Origin: Azohydromonas australica DSM 1124
Lineage (GTDB): Bacteria > Pseudomonadota > Gammaproteobacteria > Burkholderiales > Burkholderiaceae_C
Reading direction: 5' to 3'
NCBI RefSeq assembly: GCF_000430725.1
Contig: NZ_AUMO01000079.1
Location: forward strand, 1-41,113
Length of the DNA stretch: 41,113 bases
Shown: one piece after another, positions 16,946 through 26,582 of the stretch
Numbering within the stretch: the stretch's first letter is position 1
How the letters are laid out: each line of letters opens with the position of its first letter
Translations under genes and position numbers: made by a program
The notes under the pieces: model-generated
What the model saw: only the letters and a program-made list of their open reading frames with translations
Database searches by the model: none
What the model was told of the DNA's origin: nothing

Positions 16946-18052
16946 ATGAAAACCAAAGCAGCAGTGGCCTGGAAGGCGGGTTCGCCGTTGACGGTCCAGA
17001 CGGTTGACCTCGAAGGGCCCCGCTTCGGGGAGGTGCTGGTGGAGGTGAAGGCCACCGGTATCTGCCACACCGACTACTACACCCTGTCGGGGGCCGACCC
17101 GGAAGGCATTTTCCCCGCCATCCTGGGGCATGAAGGCGCGGGCATTGTCGTGGACGTCGGGCCTGGGGTGACGAGCCTCAAGAAGGGTGACCACGTCATC
17201 CCGCTCTACACGCCGGAGTGCCGGCAGTGCAAGTTCTGCCTGTCCCGCAAGACCAACCTGTGCCAGCAGATCCGCAGCACCCAGGGCCGTGGCCTGATGC
17301 CTGACGGCAGCAGCCGCTTCTCCGTGGAAGGCCAGCCGATCTTTCACTACATGGGCACCTCCACCTTCAGCAACTACACCGTCGCGCCGGAGATTGCCCT
17401 GGCCAAGATCCGCGAGGACGCGCCTTTCGACAAGGTGTGCTACATCGGCTGCGGCGTGACCACCGGGCTGGGGGCGGTGCTCTTCACGGCGCAGGTCGAA
17501 GCCGGTGCCAATGTCGTTGTCTTCGGCCTCGGGGGCATCGGCCTGAACGTGATCCAGGGCGCCAGGATGGTGGGCGCCAACAAGATCATCGGCGTGGACC
17601 TCAACCCGGCTCGCGAAGCCATGGCACGCCAGTTCGGCATGACGCACTTCGTCAACCCCAAGGACCACGACAACATCGTCGATGCGATCGTGCAGCTCAC
17701 CGACGGGGGCGCCGACTACAGCTTCGAGTGCATCGGTAACACCAAGGTCATGCGCCAGGCGCTGGAGTGCACGCACAAGGGCTGGGGCCGCAGCATCATC
17801 ATCGGCGTGGCCGAGGCCGGGGCGGAGATCTCCACGCGGCCCTTCCAGTTGGTCACGGGGCGCAAGTGGGAAGGCTCGGCCTTCGGCGGCGCGCGCGGCC
17901 GCACCGACGTGCCCAAGATCGTGGACTGGTACATGGAAGGCAAGATCGACATCGACAGCCTCATCACCCACAAGCTGCCGCTGGAGCGCATCAACGAGGG
18001 CTTCGACCTCATGAAGCGCGGAGAGTCCATCCGCGCCGTCGTGGAGTACTGA
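16946..18052 (+). CDS. frmA: S-(hydroxymethyl)glutathione dehydrogenase (class III alcohol dehydrogenase)
   Basis: A 368-residue zinc dehydrogenase that oxidises S-hydroxymethylglutathione, the adduct of formaldehyde and glutathione, to S-formylglutathione. The catalytic zinc Cys is in GICHTDYYTLSGADP near residue 40. The structural zinc site CRQCKFCLSRKTNLC is near 92-106 and the NAD motif GLGGIGLNVIQGA near 195. Three N-demethylations each release formaldehyde, which explains why it sits in this cluster. Its last 95 bp are repeated exactly at the left edge of the window. The stop overlaps the fghA start (ATGA). Confidence 0.95.
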   Translation: MKTKAAVAWKAGSPLTVQTVDLEGPRFGEVLVEVKATGICHTDYYTLSGADPEGIFPAILGHEGAGIVVDVGPGVTSLKKGDHVIPLYTPECRQCKFCLSRKTNLCQQIRSTQGRGLMPDGSSRFSVEGQPIFHYMGTSTFSNYTVAPEIALAKIREDAPFDKVCYIGCGVTTGLGAVLFTAQVEAGANVVVFGLGGIGLNVIQGARMVGANKIIGVDLNPAREAMARQFGMTHFVNPKDHDNIVDAIVQLTDGGADYSFECIGNTKVMRQALECTHKGWGRSIIIGVAEAGAEISTRPFQLVTGRKWEGSAFGGARGRTDVPKIVDWYMEGKIDIDSLITHKLPLERINEGFDLMKRGESIRAVVEY

Positions 18053-18906
18053 TGAAGCAGCCGGAAGTCCTGAGCCAGCACCGGTGTTTCGGCGGCAGGC
18101 AGATCTACTACCAGCATGAGTCAAGCGCGATCGGCCTGCCGATGCGCTTCTCGGTTTACTTGCCTCCTGCCGCCGAGTACGCCAACGTGCCGGCCGTCCT
18201 TTTCCTGGCGGGTCTCACCTGCAACGAGACCACGTTCATGATCAAGGCCGGGGCCCAGCGCCTTGCCGCAGAGCTGGGCTTGGCGCTCATTGCGCCCGAC
18301 ACCAGCCCACGCAATGCCGCTGTGCCGGGAGAAGCCGATCACTGGGACTTCGGCATTGGCGCAGGGTTCTATGTCGATGCGCAGCAAGTGCCCTGGTCTC
18401 GCCACTACCGGATGGAGAGCTGGATCCTGGAACTGCTGCAGGTGGCCACGGCGTCGTTACCAGTGGACAGCAAGCGCATCGGTATCAGCGGTCATTCAAT
18501 GGGTGGGCACGGTGCGCTCGTCCTGGCCCTACGCCACCCTGGTGTCTTCCGCAGTCTCTCGGCGTTCGCTCCCATTGCGAATCCCACCCAGTGTGCCTGG
18601 GGCGAAAAGGCATTCAGCGGCTATCTTGGCAGCGACCGAGCGGTGTGGAGTGAGCACGACGCCAGCGAACTGATGCACCGCCAGGCCAAGGTTCCCTACC
18701 CAGCAGGCATCTTGGTCGATCAAGGCACGGACGACGAGTTCTTGCAGGCGCAACTGCACCCGAATGCGCTCGTGGCTGCGTGCGAGGCTGTCGGTCAGCC
18801 CATCCAGATGCGCTGGCAGGAAGGATATGACCACGGTTATTTCTTTATCCAAAGCTTCATTGGCGATCATTTGAACTTCCACGCGAAGCAATTGCGCGCC
18901 GACTAG
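18052..18906 (+). CDS. fghA: S-formylglutathione hydrolase
   Basis: A 284-residue esterase-D-family alpha/beta hydrolase that splits S-formylglutathione into formate and glutathione, the step after FrmA. The nucleophile elbow GHSMGGHGAL is near residue 147. The acid is probably the Asp in DQGTDDEF near 223 and the base the His of GYDHGYFF near 258. The oxyanion region FLAGLTCNETTF is near 47, and the length is usual. It is translationally coupled to frmA through a 4-bp ATGA overlap. The symbol frmB would be equally valid. Confidence 0.93.
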   Translation: MKQPEVLSQHRCFGGRQIYYQHESSAIGLPMRFSVYLPPAAEYANVPAVLFLAGLTCNETTFMIKAGAQRLAAELGLALIAPDTSPRNAAVPGEADHWDFGIGAGFYVDAQQVPWSRHYRMESWILELLQVATASLPVDSKRIGISGHSMGGHGALVLALRHPGVFRSLSAFAPIANPTQCAWGEKAFSGYLGSDRAVWSEHDASELMHRQAKVPYPAGILVDQGTDDEFLQAQLHPNALVAACEAVGQPIQMRWQEGYDHGYFFIQSFIGDHLNFHAKQLRAD

Positions 18907-19223
18907 AAAGAGAGCGCCGTGCAATGGATGTGCCCAAGTACGAGAGTACAAAGGGCGCACTCAAGGGCCGCGCCGGCGTTCGCTGAGAGGCTCTGCCGTC
19001 ATCTGCATCGTCTTGGTAAATGTTGGACGACTGCAAACGAGAGCCGGGCGCATCCATTGCCTTTCTTCCCTGCGGCGAAAGAATCTTCCATCTAGGCCGC
19101 TACACGATATCCTAAAGACCAGCCGCAGCGGTTGCGGACCAAGGTTTGCCCCTCGGTTTTGAAACGCGGCTTTCAACTGCTCAGAGCGCCCGCGGTGGTG
19201 AGTAGGCTTCAGTTTCAATTGAC
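18907..19223. other. gene-free leader of puuD
   Basis: No convincing ORF on either strand. Shortly before puuD it contains TTTTGAAACGC, which resembles one arm plus the GC extension of the LysR operator. The second arm is not there, so it is at most a half site. Confidence 0.4.
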
Positions 19224-20441
19224 ATGGAAAATCTTGCCCTCGACTGGGTCAACCTGCTGCTGCGCTGGTCCCACGTGATCACCGCAATTGCATGGGTCGG
19301 TTCCTCATTTTATTTTGTTTTTCTCGATTCCAGCCTTACCAGGCCGGCCGATGTCCGATTAATGAGTGAAGGCGTCACTGGTGAACTGTGGGCCGTTCAC
19401 GGCGGTGGTTTCTACCACCCTGTGAAATATGCGGTATCTCCTCCCCGGTTGCCGTCCCGCCTGCACTGGTTCTTCTGGGAAAGCTATTCCACTTGGTTAA
19501 CGGGCTTCGCCCTGTTCACCGTGTCCTACCTTTGGCATGCGGGAACGTACCTCATTGACAAGTCGTTGATGGATTGGTCTCCCAATGGGGCGATCCTGGG
19601 TGCCCTGTCATTTCTGGTGGTGTTCTGGGTCCTCTACAACACGATCTGTCGACTGTTCGGCGAGCGAAAGCATGGAGACGCGGTGGTCGGGGGGCTTGTG
19701 GCTATCCTCGTCGTGATCGCCTCTTGGCTTGCCTGCCACTGGTTCGCAGGTCGTGCCGCCTTCTTGCTCGTAGGTGCAATGCTGGCAACGGCTATGAGTG
19801 CCAACGTGTTTTTCTGGATCATTCCAGGGCAGAAGAAGGTGGTGGCGGCCATTCGGGAAGGGAAGCCTGTTGATCCCGTTCATGGCAAACGCGGCAAACA
19901 ACGCAGCGTGCACAACACATACTTCACGCTCCCGGTGCTGTTTGCCATGCTGTCCAATCATTACAGTTTCCTGTGGAACCATCCGCAAAACTGGTTGGTC
20001 TTGGTGCTGATGATGTTCGGCGGGGCGGCCATTCGGCAGTTCTTCGTCGCGCGGCATGGCTGGCAACTCGGCCGCAACCGGAACCCGCTCCCGTACGCGT
20101 TGATCGGATCGCTGACCATTTTCGCGGTGGCCACTTGGGTCGTGTCGGCGGCGACCGCAGAGAACCATGCTGCCGCCTCACCACCAAGCATGCAGCAGCA
20201 GGTTAGCTTCAGTGCAGTACGCCAAGTGTTGGATCAGCGCTGCGGCCAATGCCATGGTGCTCAACTGCAGATGAAGAATATCCGGCTCGACTCTCCTGAA
20301 GCGATCAAGCAGCACGCGTCATCGATCTATCAGCAAGCCGTGATCAATCGTGCCATGCCGATGAACAACGCCACCAAGATGACGGATGGCGAACGCGCAC
20401 TCCTCGGACAGTGGTTCCAGGCCGGCGCCCCGAGTCAATGA
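19224..20441 (+). CDS. puuD: urate hydroxylase PuuD (membrane, with cytochrome c domain)
   Basis: A 405-residue membrane protein. Residues 1-310 contain about eight or nine transmembrane segments (start LDWVNLLLRWSHVITAIAWVG). After a short linker a C-terminal cytochrome c domain holds the haem motif CGQCH near residue 345 and a Met-rich segment (NRAMPMNNATKMT) that can give the axial ligand. This is the PuuD architecture (DUF989 plus cytochrome c), which oxidises urate to 5-hydroxyisourate and passes electrons to the respiratory chain. It carries the purine pathway one step beyond xanthine dehydrogenase. No hydroxyisourate hydrolase, OHCU decarboxylase or allantoinase gene is in the window. 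Confidence 0.88.
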   Translation: MENLALDWVNLLLRWSHVITAIAWVGSSFYFVFLDSSLTRPADVRLMSEGVTGELWAVHGGGFYHPVKYAVSPPRLPSRLHWFFWESYSTWLTGFALFTVSYLWHAGTYLIDKSLMDWSPNGAILGALSFLVVFWVLYNTICRLFGERKHGDAVVGGLVAILVVIASWLACHWFAGRAAFLLVGAMLATAMSANVFFWIIPGQKKVVAAIREGKPVDPVHGKRGKQRSVHNTYFTLPVLFAMLSNHYSFLWNHPQNWLVLVLMMFGGAAIRQFFVARHGWQLGRNRNPLPYALIGSLTIFAVATWVVSAATAENHAAASPPSMQQQVSFSAVRQVLDQRCGQCHGAQLQMKNIRLDSPEAIKQHASSIYQQAVINRAMPMNNATKMTDGERALLGQWFQAGAPSQ

Positions 20442-21107
20442 AGTCCAGGGGAATGGCGAATCAGCTCTCCTGCGCTTGCAAGCGGTCCATCTGCGTTCAC
20501 GAAGATCAACTGCGGCATTCAGTACCAAGTGTGTAGCCCAAGATACCTGACCACGCAGTGCTGTACCGCTACATCAACGTTGACAGAACCCTGTCCAGGG
20601 CTAGCCCTTCTCTGGAACGCAGATGTGAGATTCACTATCAAGCATATCAACGCGGCAGATCATGCATAAAAGACAGTGGCCTGTCTGTTGGCAAGCGCAG
20701 GTGGCCAGACCCGTCCTGGACATCGCCGGTCTGATAGATATAAACCGTGCTCTCCAAAACGCCAGCTCATGCCTGTGGCCACATCCGACGGGGTAACACG
20801 CTGGGTTATCGAGCTGGCATCTGAAACCTTGAGAGATTATTGCCAGCAAACAGTACGGTCACCCAACAACGCACGCTTCCAAGTTGACACAGCTCGCTAT
20901 GAACGGCGGCGATGCTCACACATTTGCAGCGTGCATCGGATTGATATGCCATAGGCGGTATTCCCATGGAACTCAGCCACAACCCTGGTGGGCACCGCCA
21001 TCGCGTCATTCCAGTTCTTCGTTGGAAGTGAAAGAAAACCGTTCGGGCTTGCCTGTTGGAGCGCTCGGAGCGAACGGTGATCTTTCACGTTCAACTTGAA
21101 CTTGGAA
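20442..21107. other. gene-free stretch after puuD
   Basis: Only short overlapping frames are present, none recognised and none with a convincing ribosome site. No clear terminator, RNA gene or IS remnant was found. It may be decayed coding sequence. Confidence 0.4.
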
Positions 21108-21584
21108 TCAGACAGATCGGCGCAGCACTACCGGCTTGCCTCCCAAGGTGCGCTTGGTTATCCAGGCCGCTAACGCTGAATCGAGGTAGTCGGCATGGCC
21201 CGGAAACCAGTTGAACAGCTCCATCGCAAGGTCCTGCACCACGTCCAGCTTGATCCGGCCTTCAGCGTAGCCGGCACGGACTTCACGCACCGACTTAAGC
21301 ACCGCAGCGTGTTCCTCAATGTGACAGTCACGCGGCGGAAAATCGGTGCTCAGCATCCACGTCTCCTCCTGTTCAAAGTGCGATACCGCGTGAGCTTCGA
21401 ACGCCTCGAGCGCTTCCAGCGCGTGCGCCTCATCGCAAGTCAGCAGCCGAAACGCGACAGCATAGAACTCCTCATGCGTGTCATCCATTGGCTTGAAGCC
21501 GAGCAGGCGTGCATCAGACCAAACCAAACTATTGTCACTGTGACGGCGCGGCGCTTCGCCGTCGCGGGCATGAAGGTGGGACAT
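21108..21584 (-). CDS. bacteriohemerythrin
   Basis: A 158-residue hemerythrin-domain protein. All expected di-iron ligands are visible: His in DDTHEEFY, His and Glu in SHFEQEE, two His in CHIEEHAAVL, and His and Asp in FPGHADYLD. Such proteins bind oxygen reversibly and may store or deliver it. An oxygen role would suit the oxygenase-rich neighbourhood, but that is inference. ATG 21584 was preferred to the longer frame from 21641, whose first 19 residues do not look like hemerythrin. A damaged paralogue is encoded at 35106-35507. Confidence 0.85.
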   Translation of the reverse strand: MSHLHARDGEAPRRHSDNSLVWSDARLLGFKPMDDTHEEFYAVAFRLLTCDEAHALEALEAFEAHAVSHFEQEETWMLSTDFPPRDCHIEEHAAVLKSVREVRAGYAEGRIKLDVVQDLAMELFNWFPGHADYLDSALAAWITKRTLGGKPVVLRRSV

Positions 21585-21982
21585 GGTGCGTGAAAAATCA
21601 AAAGACAGAAGGCAATTATCCGCTAGCGGTGGCCTCCACAACCGAAAAAGCCCTGTCTCACCTGAGTATTCATGCGGGGCTGATCGGGGGCGGGTGAAGT
21701 CTGAGCAGGCGCTAGTTGAGCGAAAACGATGCAGTTTTCAATCACCATTGATTCGGCTCTCCAGCGAACGGAAGCTGCGCGGGCACCTGCGTGTAGAAAG
21801 GCCACAAGCGATTGGCTGGGCTCAGAAGAGCCAACACGGGCCCGTGCGTGGCGAAGCAAACGGTACCCTTGGAGCAGATGCTGCCTGCAGCGCGCCGTTG
21901 TTGTGAGTGTTGCGGAGGGGGGTGATTACAGTCGGCGTGATGTAAACGAAACGTAGGCGATGGCCGCAGGGAAATACGTTAC

Positions 21983-22894
21983 TCAGGATCGTGCGTGCTG
22001 CGTGGGCCATAGCACGCAAAGCAGCGCGATCACGATCATGCCTATGCCGGCCCATTGCCAGTAGGTGACTCCCTCATCCAGCAACAGCATTCCTGACATC
22101 AAACCAACGACCGGGATTCCCAAACTGAATGGCGCAATTCTGTTGGCTCCGTATCGCTTGACCAGCGCTGTCCACAAGTTGTTCCCAACCACCATCCCCG
22201 ACCATCCAAGATACGCCGCGGCAGCCCATGCCTGCCAAGGTGCTTCAAGCCATCGCCAGCGCATCGCGGGGGGGTCTAGCAACAAGCTCAACAATACGAA
22301 CGGCACGATAGGTACTGTGCTGCACCATACAATAAATGACAGAGAATCGAAATCCGGAGACTCCTTTTGTGCCATTTTAACGATGATATTGGATATTGCC
22401 CACATGGCGGCAGCTCCCAAGCACAGAGAAAAGCCTATCACAGTGCCTGTCGCGGCCAAGTCCGCCTGAGGCACCGCATAGTTGAAGACAAAGCACCCTA
22501 GCGCAAGTGCGGCGAACACCATGCCGCTCCAAAGGCGCCTGCTAGGCCGTTCATTTAAAAAGACCGCGCTGAAAAGCGCAGTAAAAAATACTTGACTCTG
22601 CAATAGCACTGATGTTAGCGCGGCCGTCATGCCGAAGCGTAGTGAAAAGAACACGCATCCAAACTGGAACAGTCCCTGAAATAGTCCGAAAAGGACCACC
22701 CACTTCCAGTGAAGCCGAGGCGGACGAACAACAAGAATTAAGGGGATCATGCCAAACAGATAACGCGCTGCACCCAACTGAAAAGGAGTGAAGTTCTGCA
22801 AAACAAGCTTCATCACCACAAAGCTTGTTCCCCAGATCACAACAATTAGGCCGGCAGCCGCGATGTCTTGGTCACGCATGCGATATGGTTGCAT
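21983..22894 (-). CDS. DMT-superfamily transporter (EamA domains)
   Basis: A 303-residue inner-membrane protein with about ten hydrophobic segments and two EamA repeats. The first repeat carries IWGTSFVVMKLVLQ and AARYLFGMIPLILV, the second AAAMWAISNIIVKMA and a C-terminal GMIVIALLCVLW. Members of this family export metabolites or amino acids; the substrate cannot be read from sequence. The ATG at 22894 is used. The frame extends two codons further to a TTG at 22900, and a later ATG (22879) is also possible. It stands alone, without a close partner gene. Confidence 0.82.
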   Translation of the reverse strand: MQPYRMRDQDIAAAGLIVVIWGTSFVVMKLVLQNFTPFQLGAARYLFGMIPLILVVRPPRLHWKWVVLFGLFQGLFQFGCVFFSLRFGMTAALTSVLLQSQVFFTALFSAVFLNERPSRRLWSGMVFAALALGCFVFNYAVPQADLAATGTVIGFSLCLGAAAMWAISNIIVKMAQKESPDFDSLSFIVWCSTVPIVPFVLLSLLLDPPAMRWRWLEAPWQAWAAAAYLGWSGMVVGNNLWTALVKRYGANRIAPFSLGIPVVGLMSGMLLLDEGVTYWQWAGIGMIVIALLCVLWPTQHARS

Positions 22895-23529
22895 AGGCAA
22901 TTAAATATTCGACGTCGATCTGACATGTTTTTAGGCCGTCTGGCCTTGACGCGATCGTCTTTGAGACTGCAGGCGTAAGTTGGCTCAGTGCCTTTTTGCC
23001 GGTTAACATCTCACATCGAATCAAGGCTTGAACAAAGACCTGGCCCCGTTGTCTGTCAGGTTCACCCAGCCCCATGATCGCAGCCCACGAGGGTGTCATC
23101 TGCGCGTTAAGCACTCACGAAGCTGAAGCACGCACGGACAGCGACCTTGAGCTTGATCAGAGTTAATCGGGGCGAATACGGCGCACAGCCTGTCGTGATT
23201 GCAAGCGCATCCACAATACTCGACTGCTGAAGTTTGATTGAGCGCCGATTTCGGCTGTGGGCGATGAAGAATGACCGTGTTTGCGACGATATTGCTGCCG
23301 AACTGTTGTTAAACTTGAATTTGTTGACGAGTAGAAAAATTCGACTTGAATACGAGGAAGTCAAGCACATGCCATGGAACGAGAAACGGTTGCCAGTGGT
23401 GTGTCCAGATTTAAATCCGGCACAGCAAGCATACGCGTATGCATCAGTCGGCATTGCGTTTAGAGCTCATCATGATGATATCAATTTACGGCAGATTGGT
23501 GTGCTCCAGCAGTAGAACATGAACGTTAT
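22895..23529. other. gene-poor stretch between the DMT gene and the xdhC relic
   Basis: Contains overlapping small frames on both strands, including one of 93 codons on the plus strand at 23234-23515. I do not recognise any of their products and none has strong start signals. The composition is less GC-rich than the flanks. Confidence 0.35.
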
Positions 23530-24222
23530 AAGGGCCGTGATTTCGTTGTCCTCGATGTCCGGCTCGTCGTTGGGGGAATTAATGCGCGCGAGCAGGGAAG
23601 GGCGATGTCGCGTTCTCCGAATATCTGCTTGGTGGGCTTGCACTTGGTCTTCGCGCTGAGCGGCACCGCAAAACCCGGAGCGGCTTGGCGTTGCGCCCGC
23701 TCAGCGACGTGGACGTCAAATCAAGGGTGTGCGTCAGTACCGGATCATCGTAGCGCCTCCGGCAGGTCCTGAACCCCGGCTCGACTTGTTCAGGCATCGG
23801 TGTGTCCGATATCTTCTGCTCGCCCTAGTCCGGTCAGAGACAACCGGCAAGCGCTGTCAACCATCGGTGCCACGATAGCTTGATCGACAGAATCAGTCTC
23901 GTACACCCGCAGGATGAAGCACAGTGGGTCCGATGGGCTCCGCCCTGGAAATGCGGCTGCGTCCATCGGAGCAAGGCAAAGCCTCGTATAACCACCGCGG
24001 CACTGACCCAAGCAAATAATTTCGCTCAGTGGCCTATGCTGGCCAATCACGTACCAGTCGCTGCCGGGTGGTTTGGATTGCCTTGAGTTTCGCGTGATGG
24101 GAGCCTGCCGGCACGGTCGACCTCGTGCGGCACCGAGCAGCGCGTGTGCTCAGCCTCTGCCGCCATCGTTGACACGCGCCGTACAGTCCCCCGGCGGGCC
24201 GGGTGTGAAACGCCGCGTTCAT
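23530..24222 (-). pseudogene. xdhC: decayed xdhC (xanthine dehydrogenase maturation factor)
   Basis: The frame opens with ATG 24222, overlapping the xdhB stop (ATGA) exactly as an intact third gene would. XdhC-like pieces then follow in the right order but in changing frames: MAAEAEHTRCSVPHEV (family VTVAEARGSAPRE), SHHAKLKAIQTTRQRL (GGHLEWKAIEAARQ), CLGQCRGGYTRLCLAPMDAAAF (SLGQCCGG ... FEPLDAAA), VLTHTLDLT (VMTHSHALD), then SAKTKCKPTKQIFGERDIAL (SKTKRRRFEHRLRERGI) and PNDEPDIEDNEITALI (PIG..GI..K.P.VIA). The NAD-binding middle is poorly preserved. XdhC binds molybdenum cofactor and loads its sulfurated form into XdhB; this copy cannot work. Confidence 0.75.
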
Positions 24223-26582
24223 GCCAGCCTTGCAACCGCTGCTTGCACGGCATCAATTGCATCCAGCACCGCTTCGGCCGTTGCCGGTGCGCGCAGTGGC
24301 GGATCAACCCGATGGTTCCCCACAGCAGACACGGCGTCCCGGATGGCCAAGAACACCGAGAACGGCAGTAGTAGCGGCGGCTCGCCCACCGCCTTGGAGC
24401 GGTGAATACTATCGGAAGTGTTGTGGTTGTCGAACAGTTGCACGTTGAGCACCGGCGGACAGTCGTTCGCCGTTGGAATCTTGTAAGTGCTGGGTGCGTG
24501 CGTCATCAACCGGCCGGTATTTGGATGCCACACCAGTTCCTCCGTGGTCAGCCAGCCCATTCCCTGGATGAAGGCACCCTCGACCTGCCCAATGTCCAGT
24601 GCTGGGTTCAGCGAGCGGCCAACGTCGTGAAGCACGTCGGCACGCAGTAGCTTGGACTCGCCTGTCAGCGAGTCCACCACCACTTCACTCAGTGCCGCGC
24701 CATACGCATAGTAGAAGAAGGGGTTCCCTTGCATCGTATCCGGATTCCAGTTCAGACCCGGGGTGGCGTAGAAGCCGTCAGACCACAGCTGCAAGCGCGC
24801 CATGTACGCACCTTTCACCAGTGTGGCGAAGGGAAGGCGCTGGTCGGCCACCAGTACCTCGTCGTCGGCAAAGCGCACTTGGTCGGCCGCGGTGCCGTGC
24901 AACGCCGCCGCGTGCTCGGCCAAGCGCTGGCGAATCTTGCGCGCCGCATTCTGAGCCGCTTTACCGTTGAGGTCGCTTCCGGTGGATGCCGCGGTGGCAG
25001 AGGTATTGGCGATCTTGGACGTGTCGGTAGCGCTCACACGCACTCGCTCCAGGCGCACGCCCAGTTCGTGTGCCACCACCTGCGCTACCTTGGTGTTGAG
25101 TCCCTGGCCCATTTCAGTGCCGCCGTGGTTTACCAACACGGAGCCGTCTTGGTAAACATGCACCAGCGCGCCGGCTTGGTTCAGGTGCACCACGTTAAAG
25201 GAGATGCCGAATTTCACTGGCGTCAGTGCCAAGCCACGTTTGAGCACCGGGCTGGTCAAGTTGAATGCGTCGATGTCGGCGCGGCGCTTGGCGTAGTCAC
25301 TGCGCTGAACCAGTTCGTCGACCAAGCGGTGGATCACGTTATCGCGTACCGTCTGGCCGTAAGGCGTGACGTTGCGATCGCCCTGTCCATAGAAGTTGGC
25401 GCGCCGCACGGCCAGTGGGTCCTTGCCCAGATGGCGGGCAACCGAGTCCATGATGTACTCGATTGCAAATGCCCCTTGCGGACCGCCGAAGCCACGGAAT
25501 GCAGTGTTGCTCTGCGTATTGGTGCGTGCGCTGTAGCCATGCATCTCCACGTTCGGCAACCAGTAGGCGTTGTCGAAATGGCACAGTGCCCGCGTCATCA
25601 CCGCGGCCGACAGGTCGGCCGAGTAACCTGCGCGTGAAACCATGTCAATGCGTGCACCCAGGATTCGGCCGTCGTCGTCGAAGCCCACTTCGTAGTCGTA
25701 CACGAAGCAGTGACGCCGGCCTGTGACCATGAAATCGTCGTCGCGGTCAGGGCGCAACTTCACTGGGCGGCGCAGTTTGCGAGCGCACACGGCTGCAATG
25801 CATGCAAAGATCGCCGACTGCGATTCCTTGCCGCCAAAGGCTCCGCCCATGCGTCGGCACTCTACCTGCACGTGGTGCGCCTGCAGGTCCAGTGCATGCG
25901 CTACCAGCAACTGCATTTCGCTGGGATGCTGGGTCGAGCAATACACCTTGAACCCGCCGTCCTCAGTCGGGAGGGCATAGGAGATTTGCCCTTCCAAGTA
26001 GAACTGCTCCTGGCCGCCTAATCGAGCCGTGCCCTGGAGCCGGTGGGGCGCCTGAGCCAAGCCCTGGGTGGCGTCACCTCGCAGGAGGTGCTTGGGAGGC
26101 ATCACATACTGGCCGGCAGCGTGCGCGGCTTCCGGCGTCAGCAGCGGCGGCAGTTCCTCAACCCGCACCACCTGCTTGGCCAGGGCCGCGGCCCGGCGAG
26201 CCGACTCGCGGTCTGTCGCCACTACAGCAAACACCGGCTGGCCCAGCGAGTGCAGCACACCATCGGCCAGTATCGGATCGTCATGCACCACCGGACCGCA
26301 GTTGTTTTCGCCGGGAATATCGGCTGCGGTGATCACTGCCACCACATTCGGCTGAGAGCGCAACACAGCCACGTCGATGTCAAGCAGACGGCCGTGCGCC
26401 ACCGGCGACAAGCCCAGGGCCGCATGCAGCGTGCCGGCCACCTCCGGCAGGTCATCGGTGTATGGCGCTGTGCCGCTGACATGCAGGTGCGCCGATTCGT
26501 GTGGAATGCTCCAGTGCACCACCCCGGCAGCTATAGGCGGCGCGTCGCAGATTTCGGCGGGCAGGTCAATCACGCGGTTCAC
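24219..26582 (-). CDS. xdhB: xanthine dehydrogenase, molybdopterin subunit
   Basis: A 787-residue molybdenum-binding subunit that hydroxylates hypoxanthine/xanthine to urate together with XdhA. Cofactor and active-site motifs are present: MGGAFGGKESQ in the first third, TNTQSNTAFRGFGGPQG (substrate Arg in FRGFG), GGTEMGQGLNTK, and the catalytic Glu in VGEPPLLLPFS near the C-terminus. The start is GTG 26582, overlapping the XdhA stop (GTGA), and gives the usual length. The upstream in-frame ATG at 26708 would add 42 unrelated residues inside xdhA. In the pathway it receives xanthine from the NdmC reaction. Confidence 0.93.
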   Translation of the reverse strand: MNRVIDLPAEICDAPPIAAGVVHWSIPHESAHLHVSGTAPYTDDLPEVAGTLHAALGLSPVAHGRLLDIDVAVLRSQPNVVAVITAADIPGENNCGPVVHDDPILADGVLHSLGQPVFAVVATDRESARRAAALAKQVVRVEELPPLLTPEAAHAAGQYVMPPKHLLRGDATQGLAQAPHRLQGTARLGGQEQFYLEGQISYALPTEDGGFKVYCSTQHPSEMQLLVAHALDLQAHHVQVECRRMGGAFGGKESQSAIFACIAAVCARKLRRPVKLRPDRDDDFMVTGRRHCFVYDYEVGFDDDGRILGARIDMVSRAGYSADLSAAVMTRALCHFDNAYWLPNVEMHGYSARTNTQSNTAFRGFGGPQGAFAIEYIMDSVARHLGKDPLAVRRANFYGQGDRNVTPYGQTVRDNVIHRLVDELVQRSDYAKRRADIDAFNLTSPVLKRGLALTPVKFGISFNVVHLNQAGALVHVYQDGSVLVNHGGTEMGQGLNTKVAQVVAHELGVRLERVRVSATDTSKIANTSATAASTGSDLNGKAAQNAARKIRQRLAEHAAALHGTAADQVRFADDEVLVADQRLPFATLVKGAYMARLQLWSDGFYATPGLNWNPDTMQGNPFFYYAYGAALSEVVVDSLTGESKLLRADVLHDVGRSLNPALDIGQVEGAFIQGMGWLTTEELVWHPNTGRLMTHAPSTYKIPTANDCPPVLNVQLFDNHNTSDSIHRSKAVGEPPLLLPFSVFLAIRDAVSAVGNHRVDPPLRAPATAEAVLDAIDAVQAAVARLA

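Noticed and set aside
16940..18124. Minus-strand frame of 394 codons over frmA
   Set aside because: Exact mirror of the FrmA coding frame; shadow ORF.
19140..19175. Fourth LysR operator upstream of puuD
   Set aside because: Only TTTTGAAACGC is present; the left arm of the palindrome and the CGTC extension are missing.
23234..23515. Plus-strand frame of 93 codons as a small gene
   Set aside because: No recognised family, no good ribosome site and overlapping minus-strand frames of similar size; evidence too thin to call a gene.
24729..25637. Plus-strand frame of 302 codons across xdhB
   Set aside because: It is antisense to the strongly conserved molybdopterin subunit and has no recognisable motif; a by-product of GC-rich codon use.
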